Assembly (NCBI RefSeq): GCF_015482765.1
Contig: NZ_JADMLB010000041.1
Location: 1 to 38,036, forward strand
Source of the DNA: Halodesulfovibrio sp.
GTDB taxonomy: Bacteria > Desulfobacterota > Desulfovibrionia > Desulfovibrionales > Desulfovibrionaceae
Reading direction: 5' to 3'
DNA: 38,036 nucleotides
Shown here one piece after another: positions 26,290 through 34,176 of the stretch (its first letter is position 1; each line of letters starts with the position of its first letter). The position numbers were made by a program, and so were the translations under genes. Below the pieces are notes generated by a model. That model saw only the letters and a program-made list of their open reading frames with translations, did not search any database and was not told the DNA's origin.

Positions 26290-28248
26290 CTACTTACGCA
26301 CAACACCAATAAGCGGATTTTTCACCGGCTTAGCGATACCATACACCACGGCAATCCCCGTACCGCCTCCAGATGTCGCGGTTCTTCTATCAGGGTCTTT
26401 TCGAATCAACGCATCGATAACATCCCAGTTGTTTGCAACCCAAACATTACCAGCATCATCTATCATGGTATCTGTAACTTCCTGTAAAATACCACTTTGA
26501 TATGCATGGATTAACTCTCCAGCTTTTTTACCTTTTGGGCACACTCCTTCTGCTGCACCACAAACATGCATAAAACCAGTTCCCATAAAATTCGAAGCAA
26601 ATACGTTATCCACACCATCGATGCTTACGCCCCATCCACAGTACAACTCACCGTTCAGTAGATTCGGTTTTACAACTTCCCCACTTGAGCTAAGCATTGT
26701 CACATTTCCTGTAACTGGGATCTTGCTTTCATTAGCTAATAAATTCTCAATAGAAATCCTGAATTCTTCCATAATGCCTGTTCCCTTAGGAATCTTAGGC
26801 AGGGGGTAACCAGGGGAAAGGTTCGCTGCGACCCAAACATTCCCCATAGAGTCTACCGCTATTCCACGCGGTGAAACTCCTACGGTAATCTGCTTCGCCT
26901 GCTTTACATCATCTGCAGGGAAACGCGTTACCGTGTCGGAAGCTGCATTCGTAACCCAAACAATGTTCTTGCTGTCTATCACTACTGCAAAAGGCCCTCG
27001 CAATCCGTCAACCTTTACAATCTCACCTTTTGTGTGATCTCCGTCAGGGAATCGTATTAGCTGATCCTTTTGGTAATCACACACCCAAACGTCACCATTT
27101 TGCGCTGTTGCTACTCCTTGCAGCATTCCAATAGAACCATTTACTTTTGCAGGTCCAAGGGGTTTTCCGTTTAAATCGAACACACCGATTTTTTTATTAA
27201 ATCCAGCAACCCATACTTTATCTAAAGATACTGTTGTCCCCCAACCAATTCCGTCTATTCCCTGTCCGTTATAACCAACAAGATCAGGAGAAAGACTTGA
27301 CCCGTCCGGCGCAAGTCGCGCAACACCACCGCCAATGGAAGTATTCAATCCAGACTGTGAACCAGGCATCCAGTTTTGTCCGCTCCAAAGATTCGCGTTG
27401 GTATCAAACATCATTCTCCCCGGTGAATAAACCCCGCCACCGCTAAAGCGAACCATTAAAGAGAAGTCGTTAGGGACATAACTTAAATAAGGCAAAAAGC
27501 TCGTAGCTCGACGCCCCTCACCTTCAGGGTATGGATACGCCTTTGCAAAAAGATCGAAGTACACGTTGGTATTCTGGTAAGGAGTCCGCGCCACAAGCAG
27601 CAATGCCTCAAGGGTATCACTGGCGCCACTTACAGAAAGAAACTCGTTACAACGTCCCTTCTTTTCATTACTTCCGCACAAGCTAACCAGCGCTGCTAAT
27701 GTATTCATACGAGCAACTGTTTCTGAGAATGTCAGGTTCTCTCCGTTCAAAACAGTCTTTCCAAAGCGCCCAGTGGAAACATCTACCAAATTGGGAACTT
27801 GTGCAGAGCCAATTTTCACTCCGTTAACAGAGCCACTGAGCCCTTGTTTTGCATCAAATTGCTGTGCATTCGGCCAGATGGAACCAATGGTTGTCAGTTC
27901 GTTTACGACAACCTCCTGAATGGAGGACGATGGAAGAATCGCCAGTAACGTCAATGCACCAACGTTCTTATTGTCTATCTTGCCAGCGGAACTGACTAGG
28001 TATAGCGGGCGATCAGGACTTGAAGGATGCTCTGAAAATGTCACCCTCCCTTGCAAATCAGTCTTTCCAGCTTCAAGCTTCTTAGGAGTTCCGTCTGCTA
28101 CAACTTGCCACAAGACAACTTCAGCTTGAACTACAGGGGTCTTCTCGGAAAAAACATGCACCGTCATAGCTGAAGCACAGCAAACAGATATCAATACAAA
28201 AACGAAGGTATGTAATACACACTGTAACCTGCCAAACCATTTACACAT
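26290..28248 (-). CDS. Secreted beta-propeller protein (NHL / virginiamycin B lyase-like repeats)
   Basis: A 652-residue protein with a Sec signal peptide (first 28 residues, ending CCASA). An N-terminal beta-sandwich-like region (about 30-100: VHVFSEKTPVVQAEVVLWQVV, then GRVTFSEHPSSPDRPLYLV) resembles a carboxypeptidase-regulatory or Ig-like domain. From about residue 280 onward, repeats of the form W-V-A-x-N are seen (DVWVCDYQKDQLIRFP, IVWVTNAASDTVTRFP, NVWVAANLS, NVWVANNWDVIDA), which are blades of a six- or seven-bladed propeller of the Vgb/SMP-30/NHL type. An enzymatic role is unproven. Cysteine pairs in 205-215 and about 570-590 may form disulfides. GGAG precedes the ATG. Confidence 0.85.
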   Translation of the reverse strand: MCKWFGRLQCVLHTFVFVLISVCCASAMTVHVFSEKTPVVQAEVVLWQVVADGTPKKLEAGKTDLQGRVTFSEHPSSPDRPLYLVSSAGKIDNKNVGALTLLAILPSSSIQEVVVNELTTIGSIWPNAQQFDAKQGLSGSVNGVKIGSAQVPNLVDVSTGRFGKTVLNGENLTFSETVARMNTLAALVSLCGSNEKKGRCNEFLSVSGASDTLEALLLVARTPYQNTNVYFDLFAKAYPYPEGEGRRATSFLPYLSYVPNDFSLMVRFSGGGVYSPGRMMFDTNANLWSGQNWMPGSQSGLNTSIGGGVARLAPDGSSLSPDLVGYNGQGIDGIGWGTTVSLDKVWVAGFNKKIGVFDLNGKPLGPAKVNGSIGMLQGVATAQNGDVWVCDYQKDQLIRFPDGDHTKGEIVKVDGLRGPFAVVIDSKNIVWVTNAASDTVTRFPADDVKQAKQITVGVSPRGIAVDSMGNVWVAANLSPGYPLPKIPKGTGIMEEFRISIENLLANESKIPVTGNVTMLSSSGEVVKPNLLNGELYCGWGVSIDGVDNVFASNFMGTGFMHVCGAAEGVCPKGKKAGELIHAYQSGILQEVTDTMIDDAGNVWVANNWDVIDALIRKDPDRRTATSGGGTGIAVVYGIAKPVKNPLIGVVRK

Positions 28249-28472
28249 TGCAGTTCTCCTAAGTCATAAAAGTAATACTGCAAAAGTATACGTAGCCCCC
28301 AGACTCAGCATAATGATAACTTCGCGTAAGGCAGTTTACGCACAACAAAGGTATTCCCATCAAAAGAGTTAAGCACATCACTAGTACTCCCTCCCACTCA
28401 TTCCTCAAGACCTTATCCTTGCGCAGGTACAAAAAGCTGAGAAAATATTCCTAAAAATGAAAGGAGGAGTGT

Positions 28473-29552
28473 ATGTCTCTGGTAAGATTTTTGACAACTC
28501 TCTTTATTACAATCCTAAGCTGTTCAATATGGTACAGCTCAGCAATAGCCTGCTCTCGAATTCTTATTACAACCGATCACGGTGAAAGTGTTGTCAGAAC
28601 ACTGGATTGGGATAAAAAGCTTGGAACAATCGCCCGTGTGCACCCTAAAAATGAGAAAAGAAAAACTCGCCCCGTTCCAGAATACAATGTTCCTGCAACA
28701 TGGGTAAGTAAGTACCAATCCGTATCGTTAGAAGAGCATGATGTTTTTCATGGCACTGCTGCTGAAGCAATCAACGATCAGGGCCTCAGTGCTTCTGTAC
28801 TCTATATGGACACCTCTAAACCCTTCATAGGTGAATACAAAGACACAGGTGCTCCAGCTGTAAATATGGCTGATGTTGTTAGCTATTTTGCAGAAAATTT
28901 TGCAACTGTTGAAGAAGCTAAAAAAGCATTTGAAGCAGGAAAATTTCAAATAGCTTGGAATTCGGAATTGCCTGAAGCAGGAAAACACGGATTACATTTC
29001 TCAGTTCAAGATAAGACTGGTGACATTATGCTCATCCAGCTCAATAAAGGGGGAAAAGTAATTGTCCATCATGGAGAAGAAGATCTTCGAGTTATGGCGA
29101 ACTCTCCCTTACAGCAAGATCACAGAGCATACGTTGCACAATTTGATTTAGAAGATCCTGATGTTTCAAAAAAAATACCTTCGAGCATCAGCTCAAAGGA
29201 CAGAAACCTGCGGCTAATATGGACAACCAAAAATCAAAAAGGCTGGAAAGGCCTTAACTGGCCTCAAACGGAAGCCAAACTTCAAAGTACATTTGATGCA
29301 GGCGCCCTTGTGCCTCAAGAAATCTTAGATCCTTCAACCCAAGCTCCTTACTCCACTTGGATACAATACGTGTACAATCTGGACACCGGTTCTTTTAAAC
29401 TCAGAAATCTTGAGACGTATAACGACATCCGTTTTTCTATGTCTGACATTGAAGACTTTACAACTCCAATGTGTGCGGACTTAGCAGCACAGGCATCTGA
29501 AGGTGAAGGGAAAGCAGTTTGGAAAAAGTGCAAAGAACGTGGAGAAAAGTAA
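28473..29552 (+). CDS. Exported Ntn-hydrolase of the choloylglycine hydrolase / penicillin V acylase family
   Basis: The enzyme hydrolyses C-N amide bonds of linear amides. A signal peptide (residues 1-26, ending SSAIA) is cleaved directly before C27 (CSRILITTDHGESVVRTLDWD), so signal removal would expose the catalytic N-terminal cysteine. The following arginine and Asp-Trp (RTLDWD) and the later NDQGLSASVLYMD, MANSPLQQDHR and IRFSMSDIEDFT fit the family. Substrates in this family include bile salts, penicillin V and N-acyl homoserine lactones, and cannot be told apart here. The stop overlaps the start of the amidinotransferase gene by one base (TAATG), implying a shared function. GGAGG precedes the ATG. 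Confidence 0.9.
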   Translation: MSLVRFLTTLFITILSCSIWYSSAIACSRILITTDHGESVVRTLDWDKKLGTIARVHPKNEKRKTRPVPEYNVPATWVSKYQSVSLEEHDVFHGTAAEAINDQGLSASVLYMDTSKPFIGEYKDTGAPAVNMADVVSYFAENFATVEEAKKAFEAGKFQIAWNSELPEAGKHGLHFSVQDKTGDIMLIQLNKGGKVIVHHGEEDLRVMANSPLQQDHRAYVAQFDLEDPDVSKKIPSSISSKDRNLRLIWTTKNQKGWKGLNWPQTEAKLQSTFDAGALVPQEILDPSTQAPYSTWIQYVYNLDTGSFKLRNLETYNDIRFSMSDIEDFTTPMCADLAAQASEGEGKAVWKKCKERGEK

Positions 29553-30688
29553 TGAGGGTAAAAAACATACGTCACAGCCCGTCGCGACGCAATTTTTGTA
29601 AACAATCTTTATTAACAACTGCTGTCGCAGCCACTGGATTCTCGTTCGCCAATAAAGCTCAGGCTGCACAATCTACAACCAAGATGCCTAATGAGGAACA
29701 TGCCGTGTCAGTTCATTATGAATGGGGAACTCTTAAAGAGGTTGTTTGCGGAATTCCAAATCTGGTGATCCCCAAAAAATTACCCGATGTTGTTTATAAT
29801 TATGCGCCAACAGAAGGGATAAAATTCTTTGAAGCAAACCTTGGAAAAACCTTAGAGGAAGCAGACCCCAAGACATTCGCCAAGGCCAGTGAACAAATGG
29901 ATACTGCGATAACTATCTTGAAGAAACGAGGTGTCACTGTACATCGTCCAAACAAAGTAACCTCCGACGAAAATGCTTACCTTTCTCGAATTTTTCCACC
30001 TAGTGTCATTCAATTCTTTCCGCGAGACCCAATGCTTGTCATAGGAAATAAATACATCGAAACAGAACTCTTTATACCGCTAAGACGGCGGGAACGATTT
30101 GGTATCAGAAGCGCAATCGCAAATAGGTTGGCAGAAAGCAATGCACAAGTTGTTTCAATGCCAGTGGCAATCCCAACCAAAGAAGACAAAGACGGATCGT
30201 GGGGACCGGGGCCCTTCCTGGAAGGTGGAGACGTTTTTCTTTTTGGAAAAGACATTTATGTAGGTAATTCCGGAAACGCAAGTAACAGTGCAGGAATCGC
30301 GTGGTTACGACAATATCTAGGTGCAGAGTATGCCGTACACGAAATAAAACTCACCCCCAAATTCCTGCACTTAGATTGCTGTCTAGCAACTCCCCGTCCC
30401 GGGTTAGCAGTCATTTGCCGTGAAGCCTTTGTTGACGGACTTCCTGATTTCCTCAACGACTGGAAACTCATTGATGTACCTTTTACAGATGCAAAAGAGA
30501 AACTAGCCTGTAACGGGCTTGTTATTGATGAAAAAACGATCATGATCTCAACCGGTCTAGATTCACTTGCTCAAAACCTGCGTAACGCCGGACAGGAAGT
30601 TATCGAAACACCTTTTGACGCGATAACCCAGTATGCAGGCGGCTTCAGATGCTGGCACCATCCTTTAGTCAGGACATCAAAAAAATAA
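29552..30688 (+). CDS. Tat-exported amidinotransferase-superfamily enzyme
   Basis: The 378-residue protein begins with a twin-arginine signal (SRRNFCK, then LLTTAVAATGFSFANKAQA), so it is exported folded. The mature domain has the amidinotransferase/deiminase fold: HYEWGTLKEVVCGIP, FPRDPMLVIG, FLEGGDVFLFG, the catalytic HLDCCLA and the final nucleophile GGFRCWHHPLVR (Cys about residue 365). The closest pattern is glycine or inosamine-phosphate amidinotransferase rather than agmatine deiminase. Periplasmic location is unusual for this family. The start is the ATG overlapping the TAA of the hydrolase gene; GGAGA lies upstream. It may act on arginine or a guanidino product generated by the hydrolase. 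Confidence 0.88.
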   Translation: MRVKNIRHSPSRRNFCKQSLLTTAVAATGFSFANKAQAAQSTTKMPNEEHAVSVHYEWGTLKEVVCGIPNLVIPKKLPDVVYNYAPTEGIKFFEANLGKTLEEADPKTFAKASEQMDTAITILKKRGVTVHRPNKVTSDENAYLSRIFPPSVIQFFPRDPMLVIGNKYIETELFIPLRRRERFGIRSAIANRLAESNAQVVSMPVAIPTKEDKDGSWGPGPFLEGGDVFLFGKDIYVGNSGNASNSAGIAWLRQYLGAEYAVHEIKLTPKFLHLDCCLATPRPGLAVICREAFVDGLPDFLNDWKLIDVPFTDAKEKLACNGLVIDEKTIMISTGLDSLAQNLRNAGQEVIETPFDAITQYAGGFRCWHHPLVRTSKK

Positions 30689-30718
30689 AATATACGTAAA
30701 TTCATAGTAACTACATCA

Positions 30719-30760
30719 CAAAAAGAGGCAACGTAGATTAACAACGTTGTCTCTTTTTGT
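30719..30760. terminator. Bidirectional intrinsic terminator
   Basis: AAAAGAGGCAACG (30721-30733) pairs with CGTTGTCTCTTTT (30745-30757). It ends the amidinotransferase operon and can serve the convergent sulfatase gene. Confidence 0.9.
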
Positions 30761-30897
30761 AACCAACCCGATAATAAATGCTATTTACCCAATCTTACCC
30801 AGTCTACCTAATGGGGGGGGCATATCACTTCAGGGGTAGTATCATTAAAATTCCAAAATAATTAGCTTAAAAAATAGCATACCTTCATACAGTAAAA

Positions 30898-33399
30898 CTA
30901 AAAAGAAAAACGAGAAGGATAATCAAAATAATGACAACCAACAGTTAAATGTCCAGATTCTTCTGTAGCCATTACCGAATCTACTAGATGAGGAGCCGAT
31001 AGCATATTGTCTTCGTAAAGCAGAACTAAAAAGTCTTTTTTAACACTCTGACTAACCAGTTTATCCAGCAATGAAAAATTTTTTCTAGAAACAGCTACAG
31101 TGTGGACTGTTTGCTTATTTAAATTCTTTCTAACACCACTCAAAATAGACTTTTTTTTCTGCAAAAATAGTGAATCAATATTATACGCGATTGTCCAACC
31201 TGCCCCAAAACCAATGGAGATATCTTCCGTTGGTAATTCAAGCTCTACAATTACCTTTTCTCTAAAATGATTTTTTTTATTTATTTCATTTAATTCATTA
31301 AAAAATGAATCAGCATTTGATCCTGTAGTATTTTTTACTTGTAAAACAATTTTTTCCAACTCAAAAAAATCTGAAGAAAATAGATCCGTTAGCGTAACGG
31401 TATTCTTAGACCCCCAGATCCAAATTTTTTCATTTTCATATATTACTGGAATTACAACGCTTGAACACCCTAACCACACTGCTTCTTTGAGTTTTCCAAT
31501 AGTGGTGATTTCCTGCACACCGACACGCTTATGACGGGCTTTCATCGCGTTGACATTAGCAGGCAACCAAAAAAAGCTATTCTTAATATTGGCGTATGCA
31601 ACTGTACCATGCACTGTTTTAGCCGTAGAAGCAGGAAGAAAGTAGTCTTTCCGCGAAATATCTCCATACGCGTTATAATGGTCGCTTTTCAAATTGGTAA
31701 TTCCAAGCATCGTATCAAATAAAAAATCATTCGAGTACAGCTTCTTTTTATTACCACTCAAGCAAGTAAATGTCTCGCGGTAGTCCTTTCTGTAATCTGG
31801 TGAAAACCACATCCAGAATGGAATTTGTGTCATATCATATGTAAACCGGCCTGAATCATGTCGACGCCCTTGAACAACATCATCTGCATGATCAGAGAGA
31901 TATAAAAAAGCTGCTGAAGTATTTACGGTGTGTTTTTGAAATAATTCAAAAAGAGCCATCACAACTTTATCATTATACCTCACGCTATTATCATAACCTG
32001 TTACCCGCACAACGCACTTTTCAGATCGTGTTGATCCAAACAGCTTTGCTGGCAACTCATCTTTAAAATATGCAGCACCGACTGGATATCTCTCTCGATA
32101 AGAACCGTGATTTCCCATAAGGTGGATAAAAATCACTCTATTCTTATGCGAAACTTTTTTGAGCACCTCATCAAAGAAAGGAATTAAGTCCTCGTCATAT
32201 CGTTGAGTCCTTATTTTTTCCCCATAACTTTTATTCAAAGAAATTACATGATCTGCACTCGTTCCAATAACTGATAGAGGAGTATCCCACGATCCATACA
32301 ATGCCTGATTAGTAAGCCAATATGTTTCAAAACCAGCTTTTTTAAAAACGTCTAGCAGTGATACGGAGTCTAAAAGCTTTTTTTTATTCTGTTGGTTTGC
32401 GTCTGTAAGAGCATACTGAAGGGTCGGGACAGTGTGTGTATGGTTTGAATAAACAGCATCAAATCGAATAGCACCTTCATCTTGAAGAATTCGTTTCTGT
32501 TTTGGCGTAGTATGCCTAGGATAACCATAAATCTCCATATGATACTTGTTTAATGATTCACCTATTACAATCACATACGTTTCATTTGTTCGTGAAGGAG
32601 CTTTGTACGCTGTAAAAGTTTCTTTATTGTTTGAAAGTGCTTCTTTCATTCTCTTAAATGCAGCGACTTCTTTCTGATACCCAGCAATAAATTTGCTTAT
32701 ATTTAATAACCTTGCATTTTGAAAATACACTACTCCAAATAACATGAGAGAAAAAAGTAGTAGCAAAAAATCTAATCGACTTACTTTAGCCTCAATTCTT
32801 TCATTTTTCTTTATTAAAAAGATAAAACATATGCTTATTAGCAAAAAAGGGATTATAAGGTATATTGAAATTTGATCTTTTGCGTACTCACTTGCCTCTA
32901 ATAAATTTGTTTGCATCATTGCTAATAATACATCTGCTGTAACAGGTACACTATACAGCACATAGTAGTCGAGGTATCCCATTGCAATTAAAACAAGGAT
33001 GTACTCCACAGAAATTACACTGAACGCAATATAATGCTTTATAAGACCACAGCATTTATTCCCCATACATAATACAAGAAGTAATGCGAAATTCATTATG
33101 GTATAGCTAATTTGGTGCGCGGAATGAAGCGAACCAAAAGTAATTGTATCTGTTATAAAGAAAAGTATTGTGACAAGATAAAACAGAATCCCTTGTAGCA
33201 GCATTCTGTTTCTATCCATATACAATAGTATACCTCCCCAAAAAAGTGGAATAGCTATTCTAAATCTTATATCATGAAATAAAAACGTGCTAAATAAATA
33301 TGTTACAACTACAAATAGAGTTATCAGAAAAGGACGACTATTAAACCTTTTGTTTTTATCCACAACCAGCGACACTAAAAACTTACTTACAATATCCAT
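30898..33399 (-). CDS. Membrane phosphoethanolamine-transferase-like sulfatase with extra C-terminal domain
   Basis: The 833-residue protein has about five to seven N-terminal transmembrane helices (to about 225). A periplasmic alkaline-phosphatase-fold domain (about 270-580) follows, with the metal and nucleophile signature VIGESLNKYHMEIYGYPRHTTP (E281) and NHTHTVPTLQ (T321/T323), then HLMGNHGSYRERYP and YLSDHADD. This fits transferases that add phosphoethanolamine to lipid A core or KDO. The final 240 residues are not part of the family and weakly resemble a GDPD-like alpha/beta fold. Compared with its neighbours the gene is markedly AT-rich, suggesting lateral acquisition. GGAGG precedes the ATG. 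Confidence 0.85.
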   Translation of the reverse strand: MDIVSKFLVSLVVDKNKRFNSRPFLITLFVVVTYLFSTFLFHDIRFRIAIPLFWGGILLYMDRNRMLLQGILFYLVTILFFITDTITFGSLHSAHQISYTIMNFALLLVLCMGNKCCGLIKHYIAFSVISVEYILVLIAMGYLDYYVLYSVPVTADVLLAMMQTNLLEASEYAKDQISIYLIIPFLLISICFIFLIKKNERIEAKVSRLDFLLLLFSLMLFGVVYFQNARLLNISKFIAGYQKEVAAFKRMKEALSNNKETFTAYKAPSRTNETYVIVIGESLNKYHMEIYGYPRHTTPKQKRILQDEGAIRFDAVYSNHTHTVPTLQYALTDANQQNKKKLLDSVSLLDVFKKAGFETYWLTNQALYGSWDTPLSVIGTSADHVISLNKSYGEKIRTQRYDEDLIPFFDEVLKKVSHKNRVIFIHLMGNHGSYRERYPVGAAYFKDELPAKLFGSTRSEKCVVRVTGYDNSVRYNDKVVMALFELFQKHTVNTSAAFLYLSDHADDVVQGRRHDSGRFTYDMTQIPFWMWFSPDYRKDYRETFTCLSGNKKKLYSNDFLFDTMLGITNLKSDHYNAYGDISRKDYFLPASTAKTVHGTVAYANIKNSFFWLPANVNAMKARHKRVGVQEITTIGKLKEAVWLGCSSVVIPVIYENEKIWIWGSKNTVTLTDLFSSDFFELEKIVLQVKNTTGSNADSFFNELNEINKKNHFREKVIVELELPTEDISIGFGAGWTIAYNIDSLFLQKKKSILSGVRKNLNKQTVHTVAVSRKNFSLLDKLVSQSVKKDFLVLLYEDNMLSAPHLVDSVMATEESGHLTVGCHYFDYPSRFSF

Positions 33400-33665
33400 A
33401 TGTTACCCTCCTCTAATAGACATAAGTCGACTAATTGAGGAGCAACACATAGTCAAGACACAAACTATATCGAATATCAAACAATCTTCAATCATCTTAG
33501 GATAATATCACTACATCAACATTAACTTCTGTTGTTGCCAGTTAAAAACGACTGATTGTCTTAGCATGTGAACAATATCACCCTGCTCCCTTGCTGTTAA
33601 TTTCCTGTGTGGTAAAATTATAACATTACCCTCAAATATTGAATAATTACCTCAAGGAGCACAGG

Positions 33666-34127
33666 ATGAAACCCCAAAGAATACTTGTTCCAGTAGATGG
33701 TTCAATTTCGTCAAAAAATGCAGCTAAGTATGCAGCGTATCTTTCCGTACAGACTGGTGCCAAAGTAACAATCCTTAATGTCTACGGACCAATTAGCCAG
33801 CTACTGACAGGAAGAGGGCTCAAAATTATTAAAGACGAGCTGTCCAGTCATGCAGAGGAAATCCTACAAGAATATAAGGCGATGATGGAGGAATGCGGAG
33901 CCACTGTTGATACCATCGCTAAAGCTGGTGAAACCGGTAATACAATCTTAAATACTGCTGATAAAATAAACAGTGACCTGATTGTTATGGGATCTCGTGG
34001 GCACTCCGCAATTGAAGGAGCAATCATGGGAAGCGTCGCTATTAAGGTATTGCACGGTGCAAACTGCCCGGTACTTGTGACCAGACATATGCGCCATCAC
34101 TACCCTGAACACGCATGTTTTGCCTAA
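33666..34127 (+). CDS. Universal stress protein (UspA family)
   Basis: A 153-residue single-domain protein with the ATP-binding pattern VPVDGSISSKNAAKYAA at the start and VMGSRGHSAIEGAIMGSVAIKVLHGANCPVLV near the end (G-x2-G-x9-G-S). It is therefore the ATP-binding type. The ATG at 33666 follows AGGAG by eight bases; the upstream frame would add nine residues without a site. It is convergent with the cation ATPase and ends in a shared terminator. Confidence 0.92.
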   Translation: MKPQRILVPVDGSISSKNAAKYAAYLSVQTGAKVTILNVYGPISQLLTGRGLKIIKDELSSHAEEILQEYKAMMEECGATVDTIAKAGETGNTILNTADKINSDLIVMGSRGHSAIEGAIMGSVAIKVLHGANCPVLVTRHMRHHYPEHACFA

Positions 34128-34136
34128 TTAAACTGG

Positions 34137-34172
34137 ACACAAAAAGCCCCCTGCATGCAGGGGGCTTTTTTC
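34137..34172. terminator. Bidirectional intrinsic terminator
   Basis: GCCCCCTGCA is perfectly mirrored by TGCAGGGGGC, with A5 and T6 flanks (34141-34171). It separates the convergent uspA-like and ATPase genes. Confidence 0.95.
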
Positions 34173-34176
34173 TTCA

